Source of the DNA: JBPYCR01 sp051846915
GTDB taxonomy: Bacteria; Bacillota; Bacilli; Bacillales; Amphibacillaceae
Direction: 5' to 3'
DNA: 64,000 nt
Assembly (NCBI RefSeq): GCF_051846915.1
Contig: NZ_JBPYCR010000003.1
Location: 1 to 64,000, forward strand
Within the stretch, counting starts at the first letter, position 1, and each line of letters opens with the position of its first letter. The notes under the pieces are model-generated. The model was not told where the DNA came from. It searched no databases and was given only the letters and a program-made list of their open reading frames with translations. A program made the position numbers and the translations under genes. Shown piece after piece: positions 1-9,454 of the stretch.

Positions 1-620
1 GGGTCATCGATTTCATTACTAGTTACTAAATATGGACCAACTGGACTAAAGCCGTCACAACTTTTTCCTAATAACCATTGAGAACTTACAAATTGCAGAT
101 CCCTTGCAGACAGATCATTCGCTGTTACATACCCAAACACATGATCAAGGGCTGTTTCTTTTGCTACATCTTTTGTTTCCTTTCCGATTACAATCCCTAA
201 CTCTACTTCATAATCTAGCTTTTCAGTCACTTTTGGAACAACAATATTTTGATTATGACCTGCTAGAGTATTGTTATATTTTGTAAATAAGATTGGCGTT
301 TTTGGATATGGAGAACCAGTTTCATCCGCATGTTTTTGATAATTTAACCCGACACAAATAATTTTATTTGGCGCAGTTACAGCCGGACCAAAGCTAACCT
401 CATTTTCCGCAATCATATAAGATTTGTCTTCCGGCAAATCTTGAATATAGCTTTCAAGTTTTGATATAGTGGATTGCCCGCCTTGAATGACATCCATTAT
501 GTTCGGGGTGATATCTTTATTTGGTTGAACCATCAAAGTATTTTCAATATCAATGATTCCTTTTTCAGTTCTAATTCCTAATGTTTGTTGATTACCTTTT
601 TCAATTGTTAGTAGTTTCAA
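1..620 (-). CDS. Fumarylacetoacetate hydrolase (FAH) family protein, C-terminus cut by window edge
   Basis: The first 206 residues are visible; the gene runs off the left edge. They show the FAH fold: CVGLNYQKHADE at about 89-100 and the metal-binding segments DYEVELG (137-143) and NDLSARD (168-174). The start is TTG at 620, ten bases after a GGAGG at 631-635; no ATG fits. Family members hydrolyse or decarboxylate 2-keto or diketo acids. As the last visible gene of a sugar-acid operon, this one could cleave a 2,4-diketo-3-deoxy acid to pyruvate plus a hydroxy acid, or act as a 2-keto-3-deoxy acid dehydratase. Family assignment is firm; the reaction is inferred from neighbours. Confidence 0.88.
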   Translation of the reverse strand, partial: MKLLTIEKGNQQTLGIRTEKGIIDIENTLMVQPNKDITPNIMDVIQGGQSTISKLESYIQDLPEDKSYMIAENEVSFGPAVTAPNKIICVGLNYQKHADETGSPYPKTPILFTKYNNTLAGHNQNIVVPKVTEKLDYEVELGIVIGKETKDVAKETALDHVFGYVTANDLSARDLQFVSSQWLLGKSCDGFSPVGPYLVTSNEIDD

Positions 621-854
621 TTTTAGTTAACCTCCGAAAATTAAGTTATTAAGCAATAAACAAATTTACATTCATGATAAAACTAAAATGCATTAATTCT
701 TATCTAATAATATGATATTCTGAACACCTAAATCTTATTTTTTCTGCATGTCTTTATGTTGTATTTTCAGCAGATTTCAGCATTTAAGCTACCTCTTTTA
801 CTTGCTAACAAATATAGTTATTAAAAGTACAGTGAACCCTGTATAAATCAGTTT

Positions 855-1697
855 TCATTTTATTAATCCTAATATTTCTGGTGTGTTTCGATGAATGATA
901 TCTTCTATTATTTCTTCTGGAATTTTTGGCATACTTGTTCCCTCTGCTACACTGTTAATATTCCTTAGTGAATCTATTGTTTGTTGTATTGTGAAAAACG
1001 GAAAATCTGATCCTAATAATATTTTATGCGTGACCCTATATTCCATCGCTAAAACCATTGCATTATAAAATTGCCAAGGCCGGCCTCCTAGTGCAGATAA
1101 ATCCATATACATATTTGTATTCTTACGTACTACGGAAATACATTCCCCCACCCATGGATGGCCCATATGTGCTATAACAATTTTCAAATCTGGGAATTCT
1201 CTTGCAATAGGATCCAATGCTGCTGGACGGGAAGCATCTAAATAACCTTCTGGTACAAAAGATGTACCCTGGTGAATTAAAATAGGAATATTTAATTCAT
1301 CTGCTTTAGCGTAAAGTGCAAAATGTTTTTTGTCATCTGGATAAAAGTTTTGATACATTGGTCCCAATTTTAATCCGCTCAAATTATATTCTTTAATCGC
1401 ATTTTCTAATAGACTAGGTGCAAGTTGATTATTTGGGTCTACGCTTGCAAAGCCAAATAATCTACCAGGTTGTTTGGATACATATTCAGCAATATATTTA
1501 TTTGGAACTACAGTACCTGTTGCAGGAGCAGCGAATGCCAAAACAATAGCACCTTCTACATCTTTTACACTTTCCCAATGGTCTTCTGGGAGTGCTAATA
1601 GTTCCTGTTCTTCACCCCAAGCTCTTTGACAGGCAGCTCTCATCGCACCTGCGACATGTCCATGTCCAAAAAGGTGTGTATGACTATCAAATACCAT
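855..1697 (-). CDS. Amidohydrolase family (TIM-barrel metal-dependent hydrolase)
   Basis: 280 aa. The N-terminus has the metal-binding HxH (DSHTHLFG, His6 and His8), followed by LIHQGTS near the middle, IAHMGHPW and a late GSDFPFF aspartate, the pattern of the amidohydrolase_2 family. The ATG at 1697 is chosen because AAGGAGA (1705-1711) lies 7 bases upstream; an in-frame ATG at 1703 is only 1 base from it. Relatives include sugar-lactone hydrolases of the L-fucose and L-rhamnose oxidative routes and decarboxylases. Lying between the dehydratase and the FAH gene, it may be a second lactonase. The function is inferred. Confidence 0.85.
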   Translation of the reverse strand: MVFDSHTHLFGHGHVAGAMRAACQRAWGEEQELLALPEDHWESVKDVEGAIVLAFAAPATGTVVPNKYIAEYVSKQPGRLFGFASVDPNNQLAPSLLENAIKEYNLSGLKLGPMYQNFYPDDKKHFALYAKADELNIPILIHQGTSFVPEGYLDASRPAALDPIAREFPDLKIVIAHMGHPWVGECISVVRKNTNMYMDLSALGGRPWQFYNAMVLAMEYRVTHKILLGSDFPFFTIQQTIDSLRNINSVAEGTSMPKIPEEIIEDIIHRNTPEILGLIK

Positions 1698-1721
1698 GAT
1701 CATTCTCCTTTCCTTATCGTA

Positions 1722-3431
1722 CTAACTATTAGGTCTTAGCTCTTTCGGAAGTAAAAAATCAAAATCACATCCTAAATCTGCTTGTAGCACTCTTTCTTCA
1801 AATAAGAGACCATATCCACGATCATAAAATGATTCTTTTTTTGTCCAGTTTGTTTTTCTTTTTCTGATTTCCTCTTCTGCAACATGCAATTGAAGAACTT
1901 TATTATGCACATCTATTTCTATTTCATCTCCATTCTCAATTAAAGCAAACGGTCCGCCAATGGCAGCTTCGGGAGCAACATGAACAACAAGAGTACCATA
2001 AGACGTACCACTAATTCTTCCATCGGAAATCCGAACCATATCACGTACACCTTTTTCCAATAACTTTTTCGGTATAGGAATTTGTCCAACTTCAGGCATT
2101 CCAGGTGCACCTTTTGGTCCAACGTTTTTTAATACTAATACACTTTCTTCATCTACATCCAAATTAGGGTCATCAATTCTTTTTTCCATATCATCTAATG
2201 ATTCAAAAACAACAGCTTTACCTTGATGCTTTATAAACTTTTTTGAAACTGCCGTCTTTTTAATCAAGGCTCCATTTGGACAGAGATTACCTTTCAATAC
2301 CACGATTCCACCATCTTTTTCTAAAGGTTGTTTCATAGAAAAGATGACTTCTTTGCCTGTTTCCTTTACTTTTGCATTAATTAAGTTTTCTTTTATTGTT
2401 TTACCTGTAACTGTAATACATTCTGTATTCAAAAGAGATTCCAGTTCTTTCATTAAGCCTGGTACGCCTCCAGCTTCGAAGTATTCCTCCATTTGATATT
2501 TCCCTGATGGACGTACATTTAATAAAAATGGAGTTTGACTACTTATTGCATCAAATTTTTCTAAGGGCAGCTTAATTCCAAGTCGTTGGGCAATAGCGAC
2601 AATATGTATAATACTATTTGTTGAGCCGCCACTGGCCATAGTCACAGTTATTGCATTTTCAATAGCCTCCGCTGTCATAATATCTTTAGGCTTTAAATTA
2701 TTTTTTACTAGTTGTACAATTTGTTTTCCAGTCATTTGTGACATATGTCGTCTTCTTGAGTCAACTGCTGGGATTGCTGCACACCCGGGCAAAGCCATTC
2801 CAATTGCTTCTGCAATTGAAGCCATAGTACTTGCGGTTCCCATTACCATACAATGACCATCACTACGGCATATCGCATTTTCAACTTCAGATAATTGGTC
2901 ATCATCTAAATTTCCAGCACTATGTTCTAACGTAAATCGATAACAGTCCGTACAAGCACCTAGATTCTCACCATTTAAACGACCGTTTAGCATTGGCCCT
3001 CCGGAAAGAACAATCGCTGGAATGTTTACACTTGCTGCTGCCATTAGCTGAGCTGGTATGGTTTTATCGCACCCCCCTATTAACACAACACCATCAATCG
3101 GATGCGCTCTCATCATTTCTTCTGTATCCATTGCAGCTAAATTACGCAAAAGCATCGTAGTTGGCTTCACATACGGTTCACCTAATGAAATTGTTGGAAA
3201 TTCCATCGGGGTACCACCTGCTTGCCATACACCCTGTTTCACATATTCAGCTAACTCATTAAAATGCGAATGGCATTTATTTAGTTCGCTATACGTATTG
3301 CAAATTCCAATAACCGGTTTACTAATATCATCGTCCGTATATCCCATAGATTTTGTAAATGAACGGTGGATAAATCCCCACATTGTTTTATCTTCAAAAT
3401 ACTTTTCGCCTCTTCTAGTTTTTCTTTCCAA
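1722..3431 (-). CDS. IlvD/Edd family dehydratase, probable sugar-acid (aldonate) dehydratase
   Basis: 569 aa, full length for the family. Cysteines sit at the expected iron-sulfur positions: NTYSELNKCHSH (Cys53), GGCDKT (Cys121) and GHCMVMGTAST (Cys194). The NTYSELNKC segment resembles L-arabinonate/xylonate-type dehydratases more than the branched-chain amino acid enzyme IlvD, and no ilv genes are nearby. It would convert an aldonate into a 2-keto-3-deoxy acid. It follows the SMP-30 lactonase gene by about 40 bases in the same operon. Family is certain; the exact substrate cannot be read from the sequence. Confidence 0.92.
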   Translation of the reverse strand: MERKTRRGEKYFEDKTMWGFIHRSFTKSMGYTDDDISKPVIGICNTYSELNKCHSHFNELAEYVKQGVWQAGGTPMEFPTISLGEPYVKPTTMLLRNLAAMDTEEMMRAHPIDGVVLIGGCDKTIPAQLMAAASVNIPAIVLSGGPMLNGRLNGENLGACTDCYRFTLEHSAGNLDDDQLSEVENAICRSDGHCMVMGTASTMASIAEAIGMALPGCAAIPAVDSRRRHMSQMTGKQIVQLVKNNLKPKDIMTAEAIENAITVTMASGGSTNSIIHIVAIAQRLGIKLPLEKFDAISSQTPFLLNVRPSGKYQMEEYFEAGGVPGLMKELESLLNTECITVTGKTIKENLINAKVKETGKEVIFSMKQPLEKDGGIVVLKGNLCPNGALIKKTAVSKKFIKHQGKAVVFESLDDMEKRIDDPNLDVDEESVLVLKNVGPKGAPGMPEVGQIPIPKKLLEKGVRDMVRISDGRISGTSYGTLVVHVAPEAAIGGPFALIENGDEIEIDVHNKVLQLHVAEEEIRKRKTNWTKKESFYDRGYGLLFEERVLQADLGCDFDFLLPKELRPNS

Positions 3432-3473
3432 AAAGGGTACCTCCTTATTTGTATTTTCATTATATAAGACATG

Positions 3474-4349
3474 CTACATAAAAGAATATGTTGGTAATCC
3501 TTGCACATTTAATTTAACTCGAAATAGTCCCCCTGAATAAGGATAGGCTTCCAATTCTTTTTTTGATAATCCTTCACGTGCACTTGTAATGTATAGTTCA
3601 TTTAGTTTCTCTCCGCCAAAAACGCAAGATGTTACACGAGGAGCAGGTAGAGAAATAGAATCCAATAATTTACCGGTATAAGGATTCCAACGGGCTATAA
3701 CTCCTGCATCCCAATGAGCTACCCATAACATACCCTCGCTATCTCCTGACATGCCATCGGCCAATTTGAATTCATCAAGTATTTTTACAACGACTCTTCG
3801 ATTGCTAATCTCACCTGTTTCAACATTATAATTAAAAGAGGCTATTTCAAAAGCTAACGTATCAATATAGTACATTAAGGTGTTGTCAGGAGACCAAGTT
3901 ATGCCATTTGAACATCCAATAGAATCAAGTTTAGTAGAAATATCCAAGTCACGGTCAATACAGAATAATTCCCCGCTAAATGTATTAGCATCAACACTAT
4001 TTACTGTACCAACCCAAAACCGACCAGCAGGATCACATTTTCCATCGTTGAATATATTATCTTTGTTCTTATCAGGATCATGAATAAGTGTTTTCGTTTC
4101 ATTTTTTAAATGGAAAGAGTAGATTCCACTATTAATTGCCATTACTAATTCCTGCTGATTTTTTGGAGCTACACACCCTATATGTTCTTTTATTTCAATT
4201 TTCCGATGTGTATCATTTTTTGGATCGTATATGTATAAGTTCCCTTTAATACTATCAACCCAGTATAAAATCTGATTTATATGATCCCAAGATGGACTTT
4301 CTCCTAATTGAGCTTGTTCATTCTGAACTAATTCCCACGAACCCAACAA
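3474..4349 (-). CDS. SMP-30/gluconolactonase/LRE family sugar lactonase
   Basis: 291 aa beta-propeller lactonase. Visible family motifs are GESPSWD near the N-terminus (metal-ligand Glu), FNDGKCDPAGRFWVGT, GCSNGITWSPD (metal-ligand Asn) and ADGMSGDSEGMLWVA (catalytic Asp). The longer reading begins at a GTG (4358) that overlaps its own ribosome site; TTG at 4349, 6 bases after GAGGTG, is the better start. The expected reaction is opening of an aldonolactone to the aldonate, made by an upstream dehydrogenase and used by the downstream dehydratase. This order agrees with an oxidative sugar pathway. Confidence 0.9.
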   Translation of the reverse strand: MLGSWELVQNEQAQLGESPSWDHINQILYWVDSIKGNLYIYDPKNDTHRKIEIKEHIGCVAPKNQQELVMAINSGIYSFHLKNETKTLIHDPDKNKDNIFNDGKCDPAGRFWVGTVNSVDANTFSGELFCIDRDLDISTKLDSIGCSNGITWSPDNTLMYYIDTLAFEIASFNYNVETGEISNRRVVVKILDEFKLADGMSGDSEGMLWVAHWDAGVIARWNPYTGKLLDSISLPAPRVTSCVFGGEKLNELYITSAREGLSKKELEAYPYSGGLFRVKLNVQGLPTYSFM

Positions 4350-4399
4350 AAGCTTCACCTCTATAATTTTAATTCGTTAACAAACATATTTAAAATTCA

Positions 4400-5152
4400 C
4401 TATAATTCACTAGCGTTTGCAAGGTGCCCCCCATCGATAACTAGTACAGTTCCTGTAATATAAGAAGCTTGTTCTGAAGCTAAGAAGTAAACACCGTTTG
4501 CAACTTCCTCTACTGTTCCCAACCGCTTCATAGGTGTTCTTTCTGTTAAGTTTAAGCTAGTATCCTCTTGTTTTAACTTAGAGTCTAAAGGTGTATCAAT
4601 AAATCCTGGAGCTATTACATTAACCCTAATGTTATATTGTGCCAATTCTACAGCCATCGACTGTGATAGTAAATTTATTCCTGCTTTGGAAGTGTTATAA
4701 TGAGCTAAATAAGAACTACCAGACAATCCATTTTTTGAAGATATATTGACAATTGATCCATTAATATTGCTTTGAATCATTCGTTTTGAAATCATTTGGC
4801 TTAGTATAAATGTCCCCCTAATGTTTACACTCATTATTTGATCCCAATTTTCAAGAGGGATATCTATAAAGGGTTCTCGGACGGCAAAACCCGCATTATT
4901 GATTAATATATCTATTCCGTCCCACAAATCATACGCATATGTAACCGCATTACTTATTTCTTTTTCATTTCTTAGATCACAGACAACGGTTTGGACTTGA
5001 CCATGAAAACTCCCAAGTTGTTCAACAGTTTTAGTTAAACTCTCTTCGTCTTTATCTAAAACAACTACTTTACAATCACTCTTGACAAACTTTTCAACAA
5101 TACCTTTTCCAATACCGCTTGCACCACCAGTGACCAAAACTCTTTTATCCAA
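4400..5152 (-). CDS. Short-chain dehydrogenase/reductase (SDR), classical type
   Basis: 250 aa. The Rossmann signature TGGASGIG is at 8-15, NNAG at 85-88, and the catalytic YxxxK is Tyr152/Lys156. The C-terminal GTVLVIDGGH is typical of classical 3-ketoacyl-ACP-reductase-like SDRs. The start is TTG with a weak AAGGCTGG site. In this operon it could oxidise the sugar to a lactone or oxidise a 2-keto-3-deoxy acid to the 2,4-diketo acid taken by the FAH enzyme. The sequence does not decide between these. Confidence 0.9.
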   Translation of the reverse strand: MDKRVLVTGGASGIGKGIVEKFVKSDCKVVVLDKDEESLTKTVEQLGSFHGQVQTVVCDLRNEKEISNAVTYAYDLWDGIDILINNAGFAVREPFIDIPLENWDQIMSVNIRGTFILSQMISKRMIQSNINGSIVNISSKNGLSGSSYLAHYNTSKAGINLLSQSMAVELAQYNIRVNVIAPGFIDTPLDSKLKQEDTSLNLTERTPMKRLGTVEEVANGVYFLASEQASYITGTVLVIDGGHLANASEL

Positions 5153-5195
5153 TATCTACACCAGCCTTTTAAAACAGTATAAATTTTTTCCAGTT

Positions 5196-6296
5196 TTATT
5201 CCCAAAGCTTAAGATTTGGAAACTTTACAGGCTTTCCTCCAGATATAATAGATTCCTCTGATAAAATACCTGGCAATGTATATTCCAATGCTTTATAAAT
5301 ATCAATATTTACCGGTTTATCGTTTACGATACAATCAATAAAATCTTTAACCATAAAATAATCAGCACCCCAATGATTAGAGTCAGTTTGTTCCACAGGC
5401 ATATGAATATATTCCTCTGGTAGAAATTGATTATATAAATCTTCTAAATCAATCCACTCCTCAGTAGATTTGCTATAATCTTCTAACCACACTTTATGCT
5501 TCTCACCTGGAATTCGTGGAGACTCATAACATCCTTTTGTTCCTTGTAAAGAATAGTACCCCATATTATGTGGTCTATTAGATACCATATCTAATCTTAT
5601 CTTAATTAATGCACCACTCTCCAGCTGGCACAACATAATGGTAGTGTCGTCATTCTCGTATTCCGGAACTGTATGGGAACCTGAGCCTAGGCAGTTTACA
5701 TAATTTACTCTTTCATTGAACCAATTCAAAGTGGGGCCAAGACTGTGGGTTCCATACGTACAACCGCGTTTTCCCATTGTTTCCCTTCTACGCCATGTAG
5801 TGTTACCATCTTTATCATAATGTAAATATTTAACATTATGTAAATATTCTCCTTCAGCAAAATATATTTTCCCGAACAAACCTTCTTTAACCATGTTATT
5901 AATAGCTACAATTTCACGAATATAACAATAATTTTCAGCCATCATATATTGAGCTTTACTTCGCTTAACAGCATTAAATAATAACTTGCAATCTTGTAAA
6001 GTTGTTGCAGCTGTTACTTCTGATAGAACATGAATATCTCGCTCTAAGGCTTTAATAGCTTGTTTTGCGTGAACATGTATAGGCGAAGTTAATACAACAA
6101 CATCAATGTTGGAATCAAGCAATTCCTCATATTTCGTAAAAGTCATATCTATATCATGTTTTTGTTTAAAATCTGAAAGTGCCTCTGGATCTGTATCCAT
6201 AATAGCTGTAACTTTTACATTATTAAACCTATTAAATTCTTTATAAAAGTCCGCTCCGCGCACTGTTCCGACTATACCAATTTTTAGGTCACTCAT
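5196..6296 (-). CDS. Gfo/Idh/MocA family oxidoreductase
   Basis: 366 aa with an N-terminal NAD(P)-binding fold (KIGIVGTVRGADF, residues 5-17) and a C-terminal Gfo/Idh/MocA domain. The usual EKP motif is replaced by SEVTAA. The later segment CTYGTHSLGPTLNWF resembles the subgroup that includes GH109-type glycosidases, so the enzyme may act on a sugar C3 hydroxyl or through a transient keto intermediate rather than as a simple C1 dehydrogenase. An AGGAAAGGTG ribosome site precedes the ATG. It is directly downstream of the ABC importer genes and probably acts early on the imported sugar. Confidence 0.9.
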   Translation of the reverse strand: MSDLKIGIVGTVRGADFYKEFNRFNNVKVTAIMDTDPEALSDFKQKHDIDMTFTKYEELLDSNIDVVVLTSPIHVHAKQAIKALERDIHVLSEVTAATTLQDCKLLFNAVKRSKAQYMMAENYCYIREIVAINNMVKEGLFGKIYFAEGEYLHNVKYLHYDKDGNTTWRRRETMGKRGCTYGTHSLGPTLNWFNERVNYVNCLGSGSHTVPEYENDDTTIMLCQLESGALIKIRLDMVSNRPHNMGYYSLQGTKGCYESPRIPGEKHKVWLEDYSKSTEEWIDLEDLYNQFLPEEYIHMPVEQTDSNHWGADYFMVKDFIDCIVNDKPVNIDIYKALEYTLPGILSEESIISGGKPVKFPNLKLWE

Positions 6297-6320
6297 AAAA
6301 CACCTTTCCTTTCAAGCTTA

Positions 6321-7142
6321 CTATTTTACAGAACCGGCCGAAATGCCACTAACAATATATCTTTGTGTAAAAATAAATATAATAATAATTGGGAGTGAGG
6401 AAACGACAGAAAGCGCCATTAATTCTGACCAATTCGTACTAAATTGACCAACAAATTGTCTCATCCCTAAGGTTACTGGCCATTTGTCATTATCTTTTAA
6501 CATGGTTAATGAATATAAAAATTCTCCCCACGCTAATAAAAAACTAAACGCTGCTGCAGTATATACTCCTGGCTTTGCAAGCGGGAGTATTATTTTAAAA
6601 AATGCTCCCCAACGGGTGCAACCGTCTATGGCTGCTGCTTCTTCTAAAGCATCAGGTATCATTAAAAAATAAGTTCTCATTACTAAAATTGCAAAAGGAA
6701 TAGACAAAGTCATATTTGCAATAATGACACCTGTATATGTATTTAATAATCCTAAATCTGCATACATAGAATAAAGTGGCAACGCTAACATATTACTTGG
6801 AAACATTTGAGTAATTAAGACAAATAATAAAAATAAAGTAATCCCTTTAATTTTTTTCCGTGCAATTGCATATGCTGCTGGAGTAGCTAAACAAAGTGTT
6901 CCTACCATAGCACCAAAACTAATGATAAAACTATTTTTAAAGTAGCTTAAAATTTTTATATCTTGTTGTGTAAATATATTCACGTAGGCCTCAAATGTGA
7001 TACGTTTGGGAATAATAGAAGAATCGCCAAATATATCAGCCATTGGCTTTATAGAAGAAATAATCATCCAATAGATTGGAAATAGAAATGTAAGTACTAT
7101 AAAAAGCCCAACAAACGACATAATCCACTTTTTTCCACCCAT
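6321..7142 (-). CDS. Carbohydrate ABC transporter permease (MalG/UgpE type)
   Basis: 273 aa with about six membrane segments. The EAA loop that docks the ATPase is EEAAAIDGCTRWGAFFKIILPLAKPG at about 170-195. The C-terminus (QRYIVSGISAGSVK) is typical of MalG-type subunits. Its ATG overlaps the stop codon of the preceding permease gene (TAATG), a sign of translational coupling. No ATP-binding subunit gene lies in the operon, so a shared MsmX/UgpC-like ATPase from elsewhere is presumably used, as is common in Bacillus sugar importers. Confidence 0.95.
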   Translation of the reverse strand: MGGKKWIMSFVGLFIVLTFLFPIYWMIISSIKPMADIFGDSSIIPKRITFEAYVNIFTQQDIKILSYFKNSFIISFGAMVGTLCLATPAAYAIARKKIKGITLFLLFVLITQMFPSNMLALPLYSMYADLGLLNTYTGVIIANMTLSIPFAILVMRTYFLMIPDALEEAAAIDGCTRWGAFFKIILPLAKPGVYTAAAFSFLLAWGEFLYSLTMLKDNDKWPVTLGMRQFVGQFSTNWSELMALSVVSSLPIIIIFIFTQRYIVSGISAGSVK

Positions 7143-8047
7143 TACATTACTTCTTCCCTTCTAATAAAATAGAGATAAACTAAAGCAATTAATCCTATTA
7201 AGACGAAAGAAATATTAGATAAGGCTGCACCTTCTCCAAATCTATACATCCCAAAAGACAACTGATATGCAAGAAATGGAATGACTTGAGTAGCATCAGC
7301 CGGCCCACCGGCTGTCATAATATATATCAAATCAAAAACTTTAAATGTAAATATAACACCAAGCATTAGTAATACAAGTAAAGTCGGCTTCATTAATGGC
7401 AAGGTAATATGAAAAAATTGTTGAAATCGATTAGCACCATCTATTTTTACCGCTTCATAAATAGTACTTGGTAAAGCTTGTAATCCAGATAGTAGAATTA
7501 CCATACTAAAAGGAATACTGATCCATATATTCGTAATAATAATACTTAATAAAGCAGTTTTTGTATCTGTTAGCCAGTAAATTGGATCTGAAATGAAACC
7601 GATATTCATCAAAATATCGTTGATTATTCCGTTTTCTCCGCTTAAAATCCAACGAAAAATCGTTCCTATTATAATAATAGGTGTCATCCAAGCAATTAAT
7701 AGAACAGAGCGCATCCATTTACTTCCTGGAAACGATTTGTTGAAATAAAGCGCAAATGCGAATCCAATTCCTGTAGAAAAGATGATTGTCCCTAATGTAA
7801 AAAGAACGGAATTGATTAAAGCCTTCAGGAATAAAGGATCCTTTAAAACAGTAATATAATTAGTCAAGCCAACTAGTTGTCGCTCTCCCTCAATTAGATT
7901 ACTTATATCGACATCTCTAAAACTAAGATTTATGTTGAAAAGAATTGGATAAACTAAAAAAACTAATAAAAATAATCCTGCAGGGAGTAAAAAAGTGTAA
8001 TCTTTACTAATGTTCAGGATTCTTTTAAACATTTTCTGTCTCAACAT
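7142..8047 (-). CDS. Sugar ABC transporter permease (MalF/UgpA type)
   Basis: 301 aa with about six membrane helices and an EAA loop YEAVKIDGANRFQQFFHITLPLMKP in the C-terminal half. It pairs with the MalG-type permease that follows without a gap. It is separated from the binding-protein gene by an 84-bp spacer that contains a strong hairpin. Family is certain; the specificity is unknown. Confidence 0.95.
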   Translation of the reverse strand: MLRQKMFKRILNISKDYTFLLPAGLFLLVFLVYPILFNINLSFRDVDISNLIEGERQLVGLTNYITVLKDPLFLKALINSVLFTLGTIIFSTGIGFAFALYFNKSFPGSKWMRSVLLIAWMTPIIIIGTIFRWILSGENGIINDILMNIGFISDPIYWLTDTKTALLSIIITNIWISIPFSMVILLSGLQALPSTIYEAVKIDGANRFQQFFHITLPLMKPTLLVLLMLGVIFTFKVFDLIYIMTAGGPADATQVIPFLAYQLSFGMYRFGEGAALSNISFVLIGLIALVYLYFIRREEVM

Positions 8048-8080
8048 GTAGCCTCCATTTCACAATATTAAGAATTAAGT

Positions 8081-8116
8081 TATTATCCTCAAATCTTTTG
8101 AGATTTGAGGATAATA
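8081..8116 (-). promoter_or_regulatory. Perfect 16-bp stem-loop between binding-protein and permease genes
   Basis: TATTATCCTCAAATCT (8081-8096) pairs perfectly with 8101-8116 around a TTTG loop. The bases that follow on the minus strand (ACTTAATTCT) are not a T-tract, so a simple terminator is unlikely. In binding-protein-dependent transport operons such a hairpin commonly protects the upstream mRNA and keeps binding protein in excess over permease. The role is inferred from position. Confidence 0.7.
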
Positions 8117-8131
8117 TGTGAACATACCCTC

Positions 8132-9397
8132 TTATTCTTCTATCAATGGTTTAATGGTTTCACTTGCCTTTTTAAGTGCTTCTTCAGAAGTACTTCCACC
8201 CGCTAATGCATCCTGAAGTGCCGTATAAATCGCTGTATTTATTTCGTTATGGTTTTCTCCCCATCCATATCCTTGAGATGTAGAAATAACTTCCGCAAAA
8301 GTTTTTCTTATTTCATCCTCTTGGAAATAAGGATCATTTGCAATTTCGCTAATAGCTGGAAAATTACCTGTTGCTTTTAACCAATCAATTTGACGATCCG
8401 GTTCCATTAAAAAGTCTATAAACTCCCACGCTTCATCAACAGATTGTCCTTTGCCAATGGCAATACTTTCTCCGCCGACAACTGAGGAATGCATTTCGTC
8501 TTTCGGAATTTGCGCAACGGACCAGTTAAGATCAGGTGCTTCCTCCTCTAAAGTAGGAATCATCCAAGATCCGCCTATAATCATTGCAACATTTTCATTA
8601 TAAAAATCAACACCAACCTCCTCAAGCTGTTTATTAACTATTTCTTTAGGCATAACACCTTCATCGTACATATTTTTCCACAAATCTAATGCACTAATTG
8701 CTGCAGGTGTTTCTAGGTCTCCAACATCACTACCTGTCGACCACAAAAATGGAATCCAGGAAGCGGTACCGTGTTGTGAATTATGTGCAGATGCTGAAAA
8801 ACCATATTTGCTGTCTTTAGTTAGTTCCTCAGCTGCCTCAGTTAACTCGTTCCAAGTTGTTGGTGGCTCTTCTACGGTGTCTGTATTATAAAATAGCCCT
8901 ACTGAATTAGTGTGAAGTGGTATTCCATAAAACTCACCATCCATTTTATGAATATCAGCGATATTTTCATATATTTCGGATGCTAAGCCTGAGCTTTCCA
9001 CGTGTTCATTAATATTTTCTAATATTCCTGACTTAGCATAAAATTGAACCTCATTTATACCTCCGATGATAATATCTGGTACATCTTGACTTGTCGCACC
9101 TATTAAAAGCTGTTGAGTTAACTCATCATAAGGAACAAAAGTTAACTCAATTTCAATATTCTCTTGTGATCCGTTAAAATCATTAACATTACTTTGTAAT
9201 ACCTCTTCTAGGTGCCCTGACCAATAATGCCATAAACTTAATGTTACTTTGTCTCCACCTTCTGTATTTGTGTCTTCTGTTTCATCTCCACTTTCCGTAT
9301 TAACTTGTTCTGTTCCATTATCTTTATCACCACTACACGCCGCTATCATTAGAGTGAAGAGTAAAAAAATAGAAAATATAATAACTTTCTTTGTCAT
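8132..9397 (-). CDS. Extracellular solute-binding protein family 1 (sugar ABC importer lipoprotein)
   Basis: 421 aa. A lipoprotein signal peptide ends in LMIAAC (Cys21), followed by an acidic, Gly/Thr-rich linker and a binding-protein domain starting LSLWHYWSGHLEEVLQ. ATG follows AGGAGGGTTATAAAT. As a family 1 solute-binding protein it would bind mono- or oligosaccharides or related polyols outside the membrane and hand them to the two downstream permeases. The substrate is unknown; the enzymes around it suggest a sugar, amino sugar or sugar acid. Confidence 0.95.
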   Translation of the reverse strand: MTKKVIIFSIFLLFTLMIAACSGDKDNGTEQVNTESGDETEDTNTEGGDKVTLSLWHYWSGHLEEVLQSNVNDFNGSQENIEIELTFVPYDELTQQLLIGATSQDVPDIIIGGINEVQFYAKSGILENINEHVESSGLASEIYENIADIHKMDGEFYGIPLHTNSVGLFYNTDTVEEPPTTWNELTEAAEELTKDSKYGFSASAHNSQHGTASWIPFLWSTGSDVGDLETPAAISALDLWKNMYDEGVMPKEIVNKQLEEVGVDFYNENVAMIIGGSWMIPTLEEEAPDLNWSVAQIPKDEMHSSVVGGESIAIGKGQSVDEAWEFIDFLMEPDRQIDWLKATGNFPAISEIANDPYFQEDEIRKTFAEVISTSQGYGWGENHNEINTAIYTALQDALAGGSTSEEALKKASETIKPLIEE

Positions 9398-9454
9398 ATT
9401 TATAACCCTCCTATTTTAGTGTTTGATTTTTATTAAAAATATTTAAAGCTGTAC

